Notes under the pieces: model-generated
Told to the model about the DNA's origin: nothing
Database searches by the model: none
The model's input: only the letters and a program-made list of their open reading frames with translations
In this document: in pieces, positions 49,852 to 58,598 of the stretch
Numbering within the stretch: position 1 is the stretch's first letter
How the letters are laid out: each line of letters begins with the position of its first letter
Position numbers and translations under genes: made by a program
NCBI RefSeq assembly: GCF_009696685.2
Contig: NZ_CP102355.1
Coordinates: forward strand, 1,599,501 to 1,663,500
Source of the DNA: Paracoccus sp. SMMA_5_TC
Lineage (GTDB): Bacteria > Pseudomonadota > Alphaproteobacteria > Rhodobacterales > Rhodobacteraceae
Reading direction: 5' to 3'
DNA: 64,000 bases

Positions 49852-50534
49852 TCCGCCTGGGGGTGCCGTCCAAGGGGCGGCTGATGGAACAGTGCTTCGA
49901 CTGGTTCGCGCAGCGCGGCATCACGCTGTCCCGGGCGGGTTCGGAACGCGAATATGCCGGCCGCGTCGAAGGTGCGGACAATGTGGCCCTGGTGCTGCTG
50001 TCGGCCGGGGAAATCCCGCGCGAACTCAAGGCCGGGCGCATCCATCTGGGCGTAACCGGCACTGACCTGATCCGCGAAAAGCTGGCCGGTTGGCGCAGCC
50101 ATGTGCAGGAACTGGCGCCCATGGGCTTTGGCCATGCCGACCTGATCCTGGCGGTTCCCGCCTGCTGGCGCGATTGCGAGACGCTGGATGACTTCGCCAC
50201 CATTGCCCGTGATTTTCGCGCCCAGCACGGTTTTCGCCTGCGCATCGCCACCAAATACCACCGGCTGGTGCGCGCCTGGCTTTCAGCCGAAGAGGTCGCC
50301 GATTATCAGCTGGTCGACAGTCAGGGTGCGACCGAAGGCACCGTGGCCAATCTGACCGCCGAGGCGATCGCCGACATCACCTCGTCCGGTGAAACGCTGC
50401 GCGCCAATCACCTGAAGGTCATCGGGGCGGAACCGATCCTGCGGTCGCAGGCGACGTTGTTCAGATCGCTTTCGGCAGGGGATGACGCTGCGGTGGCTGA
50501 TTTCGTGGCGCGACTGGGCCTGACGCAACCCTGA
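49848..50534 (+). CDS. hisG: ATP phosphoribosyltransferase, short form
   Basis: HisG joins PRPP to ATP, the first and controlled step of histidine synthesis. The 228 residues are the short form without the C-terminal regulatory domain, which fits the adjacent hisZ. LGVPSKGRLMEQ is at the start, IHLGVTGTDLIREK near residue 65, and VDSQGATEGTVANLTAEAI near residue 158 binds PRPP. The ATG overlaps the hisZ stop by 4 bp. Confidence 0.97.
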   Translation: MIRLGVPSKGRLMEQCFDWFAQRGITLSRAGSEREYAGRVEGADNVALVLLSAGEIPRELKAGRIHLGVTGTDLIREKLAGWRSHVQELAPMGFGHADLILAVPACWRDCETLDDFATIARDFRAQHGFRLRIATKYHRLVRAWLSAEEVADYQLVDSQGATEGTVANLTAEAIADITSSGETLRANHLKVIGAEPILRSQATLFRSLSAGDDAAVADFVARLGLTQP

Positions 50535-50565
50535 CCCCTTTGGCGGCGTTGATCGTCAAAAGGGG
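50535..50565 (+). promoter_or_regulatory. Inverted repeat that can pair with the ribosome site of the next gene
   Basis: CCCCTTT (50535-50541) is complementary to AAAGGGG (50559-50565), which contains the likely ribosome binding site of the gene at 50574. The 17-nt loop is GGCGGCGTTGATCGTCA. It may hide the site, or it may act as a weak hisG 3' hairpin. Confidence 0.4.
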
Positions 50566-50573
50566 AGCTTTCG

Positions 50574-50939
50574 ATGCGATTGACGCTGCTGTTGATGTTG
50601 GTTGCGGGGCCGGTTCTGGCCTCGGGCCCCGACGAATGGGAAAAGTTCCGCACCGATGTCGAGACCGCCTGTTCCGCCCTGGCCCCGCAAGGGGGCGAGA
50701 CGGCGATCGAGGTGAACCCCTTCGGCTCGGAAAGCTATGGGGCGGCGTTGCTTATTACCAGCCATCCCGATGGTGCGGCTGACCGCTATGTCTGCATCTA
50801 TGACAAGGCGCGCGGCACCGCAGAACTGACCGCGCCTTTCACACCGCCGCAGGAACTGGTCGTGCCCTCGGCCAGCCCGTCCGGCAACGTGACCCCGGAA
50901 ACAACCACCACCACGGCGGCCCATCCGGTCAAGCCTTGA
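50574..50939 (+). CDS. Exported small protein of unknown function
   Basis: The 121 residues start with a short signal peptide (MRLTLLLMLVAGPVLASG). The mature part has WEKFRTDVETACSAL, two cysteines (ETACSAL, RYVCIYDK) that could form a disulfide, and VNPFGSESYGAALLITS. The C-terminal 35 residues are Pro/Thr/Ser-rich. I do not recognise a family. It lies 39 bp after hisG, behind a hairpin, and is convergent with ftsY. Confidence 0.7.
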   Translation: MRLTLLLMLVAGPVLASGPDEWEKFRTDVETACSALAPQGGETAIEVNPFGSESYGAALLITSHPDGAADRYVCIYDKARGTAELTAPFTPPQELVVPSASPSGNVTPETTTTTAAHPVKP

Positions 50940-50951
50940 TCGGGTCACGGC

Positions 50952-52043
50952 CTAGCGCGCGGGCTCACCGATACCGACCAGCGCGCGGGCGAAATCGCCG
51001 GCGTCAAAGGCATCCAGATCGTCGATCTGTTCGCCGACGCCGATGGCATGGATCGGCAGGCCAAAGCGGTCGGCCAGCGCCACCAGCACGCCGCCGCGCG
51101 CGGTGCCGTCCAGCTTGGTCATCACCAGACCGGTCACATCGGCCAGTTTCTGAAAGGTCTCGACCTGGCTCAGGGCGTTCTGGCCGGTGGTGGCGTCCAG
51201 CACCAGCAAGGTATTGTGGGGCGCCGAGGGGTCTTTCTTGCGGATGACCCGCACGATCTTGGCAAGTTCCTCCATCAGGTCCTGGCGGTTCTGCAACCGT
51301 CCGGCAGTGTCGATCATCAACAGATCCGCGCCCTCGGCCTCGGCCCGGGTCATGGCGTCGAAGGCCAGGCTGGCGGGGTCGGCGCCTTCGGGTGCGGTCA
51401 TCACCGGCACGCCGGCGCGCCGTCCCCAAACCTGCAACTGTTCGACCGCAGCCGCCCGGAAGGTGTCGCCGGCAGCGATGACCACATTCTTGCCGGCGGC
51501 CTTGAACTGGCTGGCCAGCTTGCCGATGGTGGTGGTCTTGCCCGATCCGTTCACGCCCACCACCAGCACCACCTGCGGCCGCTTGGGGTATAGCGGCAGC
51601 GGCTTGGCCACCGGCGTCATGATCCGGGCGATTTCCTCGGCCAGCAGCTGTTTCAACTCGCTGGCCGAAATACGCCGCCCCATGCGACCTTCGGCGATAT
51701 TGGCGGTCACGCGCAGCGCGGTTTCCACACCCATGTCGGCCTGGATCAGCATTTCCTCGAGCTGCTCGAGCATCTCGTCGTCAAGTTCGCGCCGCGGCTC
51801 GGCGCCGGCCTGTCCGAACAGGCGACCCAGCAGGCCGGACCGCTGGGCCTGCTCGGCCTCGGTCTGCGGCGCGGGTGGTGCTTCCGCAGGCGCGGCTGCG
51901 GCCGGGGCAGGGGTTTCGGCGGGCGCAACCGGGGCCTCGCCCGCCGTTGGCGGCGCGCCCTCGGCCACGATGTCGTCCAGCCCGGCGCCGATCCTTGACG
52001 AGGACCGCGTCAACCGGTCGCGCAGTTTGGAAAAAAACGACAT
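50952..52043 (-). CDS. ftsY: Signal recognition particle docking protein FtsY
   Basis: FtsY is the SRP receptor GTPase that delivers membrane protein synthesis to the translocon. The 363 residues have a disordered Ala/Pro/Glu-rich stretch (residues 30-65), the N-domain helical bundle, and the G-domain. VVGVNGSGKTTTIGKLAS near residue 157 is the P-loop, GDTFRAAAVEQL near residue 191 the insertion box, LMIDTAGRLQNR near residue 242, and TKLDGTARGG near residue 309. The C-terminus DAFDAGDFARALVG is typical. It is a monocistronic gene here, convergent with 50574. Confidence 0.96.
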   Translation of the reverse strand: MSFFSKLRDRLTRSSSRIGAGLDDIVAEGAPPTAGEAPVAPAETPAPAAAAPAEAPPAPQTEAEQAQRSGLLGRLFGQAGAEPRRELDDEMLEQLEEMLIQADMGVETALRVTANIAEGRMGRRISASELKQLLAEEIARIMTPVAKPLPLYPKRPQVVLVVGVNGSGKTTTIGKLASQFKAAGKNVVIAAGDTFRAAAVEQLQVWGRRAGVPVMTAPEGADPASLAFDAMTRAEAEGADLLMIDTAGRLQNRQDLMEELAKIVRVIRKKDPSAPHNTLLVLDATTGQNALSQVETFQKLADVTGLVMTKLDGTARGGVLVALADRFGLPIHAIGVGEQIDDLDAFDAGDFARALVGIGEPAR

Positions 52044-52095
52044 GCACCCATCCTTCTGCCGATTGCCCGGAACCTAGGCGTTTCCGCCGCAAAGG

Positions 52096-52122
52096 AAAAG
52101 GGCGCCCCTTCGCGGGACGCCC
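52096..52122 (-). terminator. Terminator of the class I aldolase gene
   Basis: On the minus strand GGGCGTCCC and GGGGCGCCC form a 9-bp stem (one G-T pair) with a 5-nt loop, followed by TTTTCC. It begins 47 bp after the aldolase stop. Confidence 0.7.
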
Positions 52123-52169
52123 GATTTGCGACAGGCCGACGCCGGTCGTGGCCGGCGCGGCGCGTGATC

Positions 52170-53099
52170 TCAGGCCTTGCCCAGATAGATGTCGACCAGC
52201 TTGGCCAGCATCGCCAGCGCATCCTCGCGCGAACGCTGGAAGCTGTTGCGGCCGATGATCGAACCGTTGCCGCCGCCGTCGCGAATGGCGCGGGCATCGT
52301 CATAAACGGCATCGGCTCCCTTGGCTGCCCCGCCCGAGAATACCACCAGCCGGCGGCCGTTGAAGGCCGCCTGCATGCAGTGCTCGACGCGCTTGGCCTG
52401 GGTCGAAATATCGATGCCCTTGGATTCGTATACTTTTTTCGCCTCGGGCAGTTCGAGGTGATCGGTGGACAGCTTGATCTTGATGATATGGGCGCCAATC
52501 AGCGCCGCGATCTGCGCGGCATAGGCGGCGATGTCGATGGCGGTTTCGCCATCCTTGCTGATCGCTTCGCCCCGCGGGTAGGACCAGATCACCGTGGCCA
52601 CGCCCTTGGCAGCGGCTTCCTTGCGCATTTCCACGATCTCTTCGATCATGTCCAGCGCCATGTCGGACCCCGGATAGATGGTAAAGCCGATGGCCGAGCA
52701 GCCCAGCCGCAGCGCATCATCGACCGAGGCGGTGATTGCCTGGTTCTTGCCGGCGGTGTCCGACATCAGCGAATTGGCCGAGTTCACCTTGAGGATCGTC
52801 GGGATTTGGCCGGCAAAGGTGTCCGCGCCGGCCTCGATCATGCCCAGCGGCGCGGCATAGGCGTTCAGCCCGGCGTCGATGGCCAGCTGATAGTGGTAAT
52901 GGGGGTCATAGCCCGCCGGGTTCGGGGCAAAGCTGCGCGCGGGGCCATGTTCGAAGCCCTGGTCGACAGGCAGGATGATCATCTTGCCGGTGCCGGCCAG
53001 CTTGCCGGTCATCAGCATCCGCGCCAGCTGGGCCTTTACGCCGGGGGTTTCCCCTTCGTAATTCGCCAGGATCTTGCGGACGGTGTCGGTCATCTGCAT
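52170..53099 (-). CDS. Class I fructose-bisphosphate aldolase, DhnA/archaeal type
   Basis: The enzyme splits fructose 1,6-bisphosphate, or condenses the triose phosphates, through a Schiff base and without metal. The 309 residues contain MIILPVDQGFEHGPARSF near residue 40, GFTIYPGSD near residue 140, and HIIKIKLSTDHLEL near residue 209, where the Lys should form the Schiff base. NGRRLVVFSGGAAKG near residue 242 and IIGRNSFQR near residue 282 bind phosphate. The start at 53099 is supported by GGAG 7 bp upstream; ATG at 53111 or 53093 is possible. pgk lies on the same strand upstream, after a short plus-strand gene. Confidence 0.93.
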   Translation of the reverse strand: MQMTDTVRKILANYEGETPGVKAQLARMLMTGKLAGTGKMIILPVDQGFEHGPARSFAPNPAGYDPHYHYQLAIDAGLNAYAAPLGMIEAGADTFAGQIPTILKVNSANSLMSDTAGKNQAITASVDDALRLGCSAIGFTIYPGSDMALDMIEEIVEMRKEAAAKGVATVIWSYPRGEAISKDGETAIDIAAYAAQIAALIGAHIIKIKLSTDHLELPEAKKVYESKGIDISTQAKRVEHCMQAAFNGRRLVVFSGGAAKGADAVYDDARAIRDGGGNGSIIGRNSFQRSREDALAMLAKLVDIYLGKA

Positions 53100-53226
53100 C
53101 GGGAACTCCATGTCTGAATGGCGGCTGATTAGCACGCCGGGCGGCAAGGGCAATCGGGATTGCGCTAACGGGAACCGGCCCCGCGCTGGCGCGTTGACTT
53201 CTGCCTCATACCTCAAGGAGGACGCC

Positions 53227-53430
53227 ATGGCCAATGAGGATCCTGCGGGCATTCCCGAACAGATCAGGCAGAACCGACCGTTCTTTGCGGTGCTGGCGCT
53301 GGCATTCGTCATCGCCATCGGGACGTTCCTGTTCATCCTGTCGATGAATACCGAATCCCGCGACATCGAACGGAACGCGCCGCCGCCGCCGGCGGTATCG
53401 GCGCCCGCGCCGACGCCCGGCAACAACTGA
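53227..53430 (+). CDS. Small single-span membrane protein
   Basis: The 67 residues begin MANEDPAGIPEQIRQNRPF and continue with one membrane segment (FFAVLALAFVIAIGTFLFIL, residues 19-38). A short Pro-rich, presumably periplasmic, tail follows (ERNAPPPPAVSAPAPTPG). The ATG has a near-perfect ribosome site (AAGGAGGAC). I know no function. It is divergent from the aldolase gene and convergent with pgk, so it forms its own unit. Confidence 0.72.
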   Translation: MANEDPAGIPEQIRQNRPFFAVLALAFVIAIGTFLFILSMNTESRDIERNAPPPPAVSAPAPTPGNN

Positions 53431-53437
53431 CAACAGA

Positions 53438-53459
53438 CCAGGGGACGATTGCCCCCTGG
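53438..53459. terminator. Hairpin between the small membrane gene and pgk
   Basis: CCAGGGG and CCCCTGG form a 7-bp stem around an 8-nt loop, 8 bp after the plus-strand stop and 12 bp after the pgk stop on the other strand. It may serve both genes; no T-run is strong. Confidence 0.5.
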
Positions 53460-53470
53460 CCCTTGCGTGT

Positions 53471-54667
53471 TCAGCGTTTCTGCAGCGCCGCGACGCCGGG
53501 CAGTTCCTTGCCCTCCATCCATTCCAGGAAGGCACCGCCCGCGGTCGAGATGAAGGTGAAGTCGCCGGCGACTCCGGCCTTGTTCAGCGCTGCCACGGTG
53601 TCGCCGCCCCCGGCGACGGAGATCAGCTTGCCCTCGCGGGTCAGGCGGGCGGCCTCTTGCGCGGCTGCGTTGGTCGCCGCGTCGAAGGGCGCGATCTCGA
53701 AGGCGCCCAGCGGGCCGTTCCAGATCAGGGTGCGCGCGGCCTCGAATACCTCGCGCAGGTGGGCCACGGTTTGCGGCCCGGCATCCAGGATCATCGCATC
53801 AGGGGGGCAGGCCTCGGCGGGCACGGTTTCGGCATCGGCGCCGGCCTTGAACTCGCGGGCGACCACCACATCGACGGGCAGGTGGATGCTGCACCCCGAC
53901 GCCTCGGCCTTGGCCAGGATGTCGCGGGCGGTGTCGGCCATGTCGCGTTCGGCCAGCGACTTGCCGACCTCGATCCCCTGGGCGACCAGGAAGGTGTTGG
54001 CCATGCCGCCGCCGATCACCAGGTGGTCGACCTTGCTGATCAGGTTGCTGAGCAGTTCCAGCTTGGTCGAGACCTTGGCCCCGCCCACCACTGCCACCAC
54101 CGGGCGCTGCGGGTTGCCAAGGGCCGCGTCCAGCGCCTTCAGCTCGGCCTCCATCAAGCGGCCGGCGGCGGCGGGCATCAGCCGGGCGATACCCTCGGTC
54201 GAGGCATGGGCGCGATGGGCGGCGGAAAAGGCGTCGTTGACATAGGCCTGGCCCAGCGCCGCCAGCGAGGCGGCAAAGGTCGCGTCATTGCTTTCCTCGC
54301 CCGGGTAGAAACGGGTGTTTTCCAACAGCAGCACGTCACCCGGCTGCAGTTCGGCCACGGCGCGCTTGGCCGGCCCGCCGATCGCCTCTTCGGCGAATTT
54401 CACCGGCTGGCCCAGGGCCTGTTCCAGCGCCGGAATCACGACACGCAGGCTCATGCTGTCCACGCGCTTGCCCTTGGGGCGGTCGAAATGCGCCAGCAGC
54501 ACCGGGATGCCGCCCCGGGCCTGGATGTCCTTGACGGTGGGCACGATCTTTTCGATCCGGGTGGCATCGGTGACCTGACCGTTTTCCACGGGCACGTTCA
54601 CGTCCACGCGGGTCAGCACCACCTTGCCGTCAAGATCCAGGTCGTCGATCGTGTTGAAATCCGCCAT
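53471..54667 (-). CDS. pgk: Phosphoglycerate kinase
   Basis: Pgk interconverts 1,3-bisphosphoglycerate and 3-phosphoglycerate with ATP. The 398 residues are full length. [11 protein letters not shown] near residue 16, [12 protein letters not shown] near residue 56, [13 protein letters not shown] near residue 108, [14 protein letters not shown] near residue 190 and [12 protein letters not shown] near residue 358 are the conserved motifs. At the substrate-binding motif the common Gly of HxGRP is Asp here (HFDRP). It has about 400 bp of other DNA before the aldolase gene on the same strand, so it is not an operon with it. Confidence 0.95.
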   Translation of the reverse strand: MADFNTIDDLDLDGKVVLTRVDVNVPVENGQVTDATRIEKIVPTVKDIQARGGIPVLLAHFDRPKGKRVDSMSLRVVIPALEQALGQPVKFAEEAIGGPAKRAVAELQPGDVLLLENTRFYPGEESNDATFAASLAALGQAYVNDAFSAAHRAHASTEGIARLMPAAAGRLMEAELKALDAALGNPQRPVVAVVGGAKVSTKLELLSNLISKVDHLVIGGGMANTFLVAQGIEVGKSLAERDMADTARDILAKAEASGCSIHLPVDVVVAREFKAGADAETVPAEACPPDAMILDAGPQTVAHLREVFEAARTLIWNGPLGAFEIAPFDAATNAAAQEAARLTREGKLISVAGGGDTVAALNKAGVAGDFTFISTAGGAFLEWMEGKELPGVAALQKR

Positions 54668-54829
54668 GTCGCATCCTTTCCTGCCGGGCTCACGCAGCCG
54701 TGCGCGGTTTTCCCGCATCATGACATTTTCGTCAACCGCCCCCGGCGGCGCCTTGCCGGGCAAGGCTGGCGTTGTCTGGCGGGCGCGAAATGCTTATCCA
54801 TGACGCCAAGCCATCAGAAGGAGACGCCC

Positions 54830-55339
54830 ATGGCCGAGATCAAGGATCCCGAAAACACCATCATCATCCAGCTCAAGGACGGGCGGGTGGTGATCGAACT
54901 GCTGCCCGATGTCGCCCCCAAGCACACCCAGCGGATGAAGGATCTGGCCCGCGCCGGGAAATACGACAATGTCGCCTTTCACCGGGTGATCGACGGTTTC
55001 ATGGCCCAGACCGGCGATGTCGAACACGCCAACATGGAAAACAACTACAACCCGGGTCGCGCGGGCACGGGCGGTTCCGATTTGCCGGACCTGCCGGCCG
55101 AATTCTCGCGCTTGCCGCATGATCGCGGCACCCTGGGCGCGGCGCGGTCGATGAACCCCAACAGCGCCAACAGCCAGTTTTTCATCAACTTCAAGGATAA
55201 CCATTTCCTGAACGGCCAGTATACCGTCTATGGCCGCGTCATCGAGGGGATGGAACATGTCGACAAGATCGCGCGCGGCGAGCCGCCGGCGAATCCCGAT
55301 CGCATGATTTCGGTGAAGGTGGCTGCCGATGTGGAATAA
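54830..55339 (+). CDS. Cyclophilin-type peptidyl-prolyl isomerase, cytoplasmic
   Basis: The 169 residues have no signal peptide and form one cyclophilin domain. VAFHRVIDGFMAQTGDV near residue 49 carries the catalytic Arg, NSANSQFFINFKDN near residue 109 the substrate pocket, and GQYTVYGRVIEGMEHVDKIA near residue 128 the C-terminal strand. It speeds up X-Pro isomerisation in the cytoplasm. The start has AGAAGGAGA upstream. Its stop overlaps the next cyclophilin gene by 11 bp. Confidence 0.93.
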   Translation: MAEIKDPENTIIIQLKDGRVVIELLPDVAPKHTQRMKDLARAGKYDNVAFHRVIDGFMAQTGDVEHANMENNYNPGRAGTGGSDLPDLPAEFSRLPHDRGTLGAARSMNPNSANSQFFINFKDNHFLNGQYTVYGRVIEGMEHVDKIARGEPPANPDRMISVKVAADVE

Positions 55340-55922
55340 GCTGCTGGCCCCGGCCCTGGTGTTCCTTGCCTGCGCCGCGCAGGCCGCGGGCCTGCCGGGC
55401 GTGACCGACGGCCCCGGCCCCAACCTTGTGATCGAGGTGGCCGACGCGTCCGGTGCCTCGAAAGGCAAGATCGTGCTTGACCTTTACAACGACAAGGCCC
55501 CCAAGCATGTCGAACGGCTGGTGACGCTGGCCAAGTCGGGCGCCTATGACGGGGTGGTGTTTCACCGCGTGATCGACGGCTTCATGGCCCAGACCGGCGA
55601 TGTCGAATTCGGCAAGCACGGCGGCGACACCGTGCGCGCCGGCATGGGCGGGTCGAACCTGCCCGACCTGAAGGCCGAGTTCAACGACGTCAGCTTTCAG
55701 GCCGGCACGGTGGGCATGGCCCGCGCGCAGGATCCCGACAGCGCCAACAGCCAGTTCTTTATCGACCTGGCCCCGGCCGAGTTTCTGGACGGGCAATATA
55801 CCGCCGTCGGGCAACTGGTCGACGGCTGGGACGTGCTGAACGCGATCAAGAAGGGCGATCCGGCCGCCAATGGCGCGGTCATCGGCCCCGATTACATGCT
55901 GAAGGTCACCGTGACCGAATAG
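55329..55922 (+). CDS. Cyclophilin-type peptidyl-prolyl isomerase, periplasmic
   Basis: The 197 residues start with a signal peptide (NKLLAPALVFLACAAQAAG, residues 3-21) and then one cyclophilin domain. VVFHRVIDGFMAQTGDV near residue 77 matches the cytoplasmic partner at every position but one. NSANSQFFIDLAPAE near residue 137 and GQYTAVGQLVDGWDVLN near residue 157 follow. It should act on periplasmic or outer membrane proteins. The ATG lies 11 bp inside the preceding gene in another frame, so both are cotranslated from one mRNA. The pair looks like a gene duplication with a change of compartment. Confidence 0.93.
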   Translation: MWNKLLAPALVFLACAAQAAGLPGVTDGPGPNLVIEVADASGASKGKIVLDLYNDKAPKHVERLVTLAKSGAYDGVVFHRVIDGFMAQTGDVEFGKHGGDTVRAGMGGSNLPDLKAEFNDVSFQAGTVGMARAQDPDSANSQFFIDLAPAEFLDGQYTAVGQLVDGWDVLNAIKKGDPAANGAVIGPDYMLKVTVTE

Positions 55923-55935
55923 GCGCGCTGATCTC

Positions 55936-55967
55936 GACCGGCCCCGCGCAATGCCGCTGGGCCGGTC
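55936..55967 (+). terminator. Hairpin after the cyclophilin pair
   Basis: GACCGGCCC and GGGCCGGTC form a perfect 9-bp stem around a 14-nt loop, 13 bp after the stop. No T-run follows. It may end the cyclophilin transcript. Confidence 0.5.
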
Positions 55968-56024
55968 GCCAAGTCCTGCGCGATGGCCATGGACAGCGGC
56001 CGCGGGGCGTGCATTGTCGCTGGC

Positions 56025-56597
56025 ATGACCCGTCGCCTTTCACCCTATCTGACAAGTCTGCTGATCGTGGTGGCTGCCGCCGCCTGGCTGCTGTGGATCG
56101 GCCGCGAGCCGATCTGCAAATGCGGGCTGGTCAAGCTGTGGCATGGCCAGACCATGAGCCCTGAGAATTCGCAGCACATCAGCGACTGGTATACGCCTTC
56201 GCATCTGATCCACGGAATCCTGTTCTATGCGCTGCTGTGGCTGGTGGCGCGGCGGCTGCCGCTGGGCTGGCGGCTGGCCATCGCCACGCTGATCGAGGCG
56301 ATCTGGGAGCTGGTCGAGAATTCCGACGCGGTGATCGAGCGCTATCGCGCGGTCACCATCTCGCTGGACTATTATGGCGACAGCGTGCTGAACTCGGTGG
56401 CCGATATTCTGGCGATGATGCTGGGCTTCTGGTTGGCGGCGCGGCTGCCGGTCTGGGCCTCGGTGCTGATCGTGCTGGGATTCGAGGCGCTGACCATCTG
56501 GATGATCCGCGACGGGCTGGCGCTGAACGTGCTGATGCTGCTGTGGCCGCTGCAGGCGGTGCGCGACTGGCAGGCGGGTCTGGCGGGGGGCGCATGA
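56025..56597 (+). CDS. DUF2585 (UPF0314) family membrane protein
   Basis: The 190-residue protein has about four or five membrane segments. [20 protein letters not shown] near residue 32, [15 protein letters not shown] near residue 54 and [17 protein letters not shown] near residue 91 are the diagnostic DUF2585 motifs, rich in conserved His and Glu. [18 protein letters not shown] near residue 115 completes them. The function is unknown. The chosen ATG is the last of three in-frame starts (55983, 55989 and 56025). It overlaps the YaiI gene by 4 bp. Confidence 0.88.
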   Translation: MTRRLSPYLTSLLIVVAAAAWLLWIGREPICKCGLVKLWHGQTMSPENSQHISDWYTPSHLIHGILFYALLWLVARRLPLGWRLAIATLIEAIWELVENSDAVIERYRAVTISLDYYGDSVLNSVADILAMMLGFWLAARLPVWASVLIVLGFEALTIWMIRDGLALNVLMLLWPLQAVRDWQAGLAGGA

Positions 56598-57052
56598 CCA
56601 CGCTTTACATCGATGCCGATGCCTGCCCGGTCAAGGCCGAGGCCGAGCGTGTCGCCACCCGGCTGCGCCTGCCGATGGTGCTGGTCTGCAACGGCGGCTT
56701 GCGACCGTCGCCCAATCCGCTGGTCACGGTGCAGATCGTGGCCGAGGGGCCGGATGTCGCCGATCAATGGATCGCGGCGCGCTGCGGGCCGGGCGATGTC
56801 GTGGTCACGGCCGATATTCCCTTGGCCGACCGCTGCCTCAAGGCCGGCGCGCAGGTGGTGCAGCCGGACGGCGAGGTGCTGAGCCCCGCCAATATCGGTG
56901 CGCGGCTGGCCACGCGCGACCTGATGCAGGACCTGCGGGCGGCAAACCCGTTCCTGCAAGGCCGCGGCGGTTCATTCGGCAAGGCCGAGCGCGCGCGTTT
57001 CCTGCAGGCGCTGGACCGGGTCTTGACCGCGGCGCTGCGGGGCAGGGGATAG
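56594..57052 (+). CDS. YaiI/YqxD (UPF0178) family protein
   Basis: The 152 residues show the UPF0178 fold, a PIN-related domain: [18 protein letters not shown] at the start, [20 protein letters not shown] near residue 76, and [19 protein letters not shown] near residue 123. The acidic residues fit a metal site, but no activity is established to my knowledge. Its ATG overlaps the DUF2585 stop by 4 bp, so both unknown proteins are produced together. Confidence 0.9.
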   Translation: MTTLYIDADACPVKAEAERVATRLRLPMVLVCNGGLRPSPNPLVTVQIVAEGPDVADQWIAARCGPGDVVVTADIPLADRCLKAGAQVVQPDGEVLSPANIGARLATRDLMQDLRAANPFLQGRGGSFGKAERARFLQALDRVLTAALRGRG

Positions 57053-57143
57053 ACCGCCCCGGCGCTTGATTTCATTTGCCATGCACGCGGTTTCGTCGTG
57101 GAATAGGTCATGACAGACCCAGAAAACAGGCGAAATATCAGCC

Positions 57144-58592
57144 ATGTGCATGACCTGCCTTGAACCCCATTCCGCCGGCGAAAAGCTGCGGTTTTGCCAA
57201 TGCGGCAGCCCCGCCACCCTGGCCGCCATGGCCCGGATCGAGGCCGATATTTCCCGCCGGCAGATGATCGGCGGCATGGCGGCGGTGGTGGGGATGTTCG
57301 CGGGCTTCGGCCTAGCCCCGCGCGAATTGCGGGCGCAACCCGCCGACCGGCCGCTGCTTTTGACCAATCTGCGCTATTTCGACGGACATGCCGCGATCCT
57401 TCATGCCGGCAGCGACATCCTGGTCCAGGGCGGGCGCATCGTGGCTCTGCCACCCGGCGGACAAGGCCCGGCAGATGCCGAACGCATCGACTGCGGCGGG
57501 CGGACGGTGATTCCGGGGCTGATCGATACCCACTGGCATGCCACCCTGGTCGGGGTCAGCCAGATCGCGGCGATGACGCAGGACATCGGGTTTGTCCATC
57601 TGATGGCCGGCAAGCAGGCTGGCGATACGCTGATGCGCGGCTTTACCACGGTGCGCGATGTCGGCGGGCCTGCCTTTGGCTTGCAGGCGGCGATCGATCG
57701 CGGCGTGGTGACGGGTCCGCGCATCTTTCCCGCCGGGGCGATCCTGTCGCAAACCTCGGGGCACGGCGATTTCCGCTTGCGCAACGCGCTGCCGATGATG
57801 CCGTCGGACCCGGCCGATTACGCGACGCGCGAAGGCATGACCGCTTTGGCCGATGGTGTCCCCGAAGTTTTGCGGCGCACCCGAGAACAGCTGATGAAGG
57901 GCGCAAGCCAGATCAAGATTTCCGCCGGCGGCGGTGTCGCCTCGGCCTATGATCCGCTGGAGTCGCTGCAATTCACCGAGGCCGAGATGCGCGCCGCGGT
58001 GGATGCCGCGCGCGACTGGGGCACCTATGTCTGCGCCCATGTCTATACCTCGGCAGGGATACAGCGCTGCATCGAGGCCGGGGTGCGGTCGATCGAACAC
58101 GGTCAGCTGGCCGACGAGGATACCGTGCGGCTGATGGCCGATACCGAAACCTGGTGGTCGATCCAGCCGTTCCTGGCAGACGAGGATGCCAATACCTACA
58201 CCGATCCCGTCGCGGTCGCGGCGCAGAAGGCGGTGTCGGACGGAACCCTGCGAGCCTTTGAATGGGCCGACAAGCATCGCGTCAACTGGGCCTTTGGCAC
58301 CGATATCCTCTTTGGCGGGGGCGAATCGCAGGGCCGGCAACTGGCCAAGCTGGCCCGTTTCATGTCGCCAATGGCGGCCTTGCATCGCGCGACCGGGGCG
58401 GCGGGGGAACTGCTGGCACTGTCGGGCGCACGCGCGCCCTATGACGGGCGGCTGGGCGTGATCGAGCCGGGCGCGCTGGCCGATCTGCTGGTCGTGGATG
58501 GCGATATCGAATCCAGCATGGACTGGCTGTCCGACAGCACCAACCTGCGGCTGATCATGAAGGACGGCCGGCTTTTCAAGAACAGCTTGTAA
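57144..58592 (+). CDS. Tat-type amidohydrolase with N-terminal cysteine cluster
   Basis: The 482 residues belong to the imidazolonepropionase-like amidohydrolases. Metal ligands appear as DTHWHA near residue 128 (His-x-His), a probable carbamylated Lys in QIKISAGGG near residue 257, CAHVYTSAG near residue 296, RSIEHGQL near residue 315, and GTDILFGG near residue 386. A twin-arginine-like SRRQMIGG near residue 32 precedes a hydrophobic stretch, so export folded is likely. Before it comes MCMTC ... FCQCG, an unusual four-cysteine block inside the presumed leader. The substrate is unknown. An alternative start at the Met of MARIEAD (57228) would remove that block. Confidence 0.8.
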   Translation: MCMTCLEPHSAGEKLRFCQCGSPATLAAMARIEADISRRQMIGGMAAVVGMFAGFGLAPRELRAQPADRPLLLTNLRYFDGHAAILHAGSDILVQGGRIVALPPGGQGPADAERIDCGGRTVIPGLIDTHWHATLVGVSQIAAMTQDIGFVHLMAGKQAGDTLMRGFTTVRDVGGPAFGLQAAIDRGVVTGPRIFPAGAILSQTSGHGDFRLRNALPMMPSDPADYATREGMTALADGVPEVLRRTREQLMKGASQIKISAGGGVASAYDPLESLQFTEAEMRAAVDAARDWGTYVCAHVYTSAGIQRCIEAGVRSIEHGQLADEDTVRLMADTETWWSIQPFLADEDANTYTDPVAVAAQKAVSDGTLRAFEWADKHRVNWAFGTDILFGGGESQGRQLAKLARFMSPMAALHRATGAAGELLALSGARAPYDGRLGVIEPGALADLLVVDGDIESSMDWLSDSTNLRLIMKDGRLFKNSL

Positions 58593-58598
58593 CGGGGG

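Noticed and set aside
53150..53170. Third copy of the edd/zwf operator before the aldolase gene
   Set aside because: Only the half CGCTAAC is kept and the second arm is lost, so chance or a promoter element is more likely.
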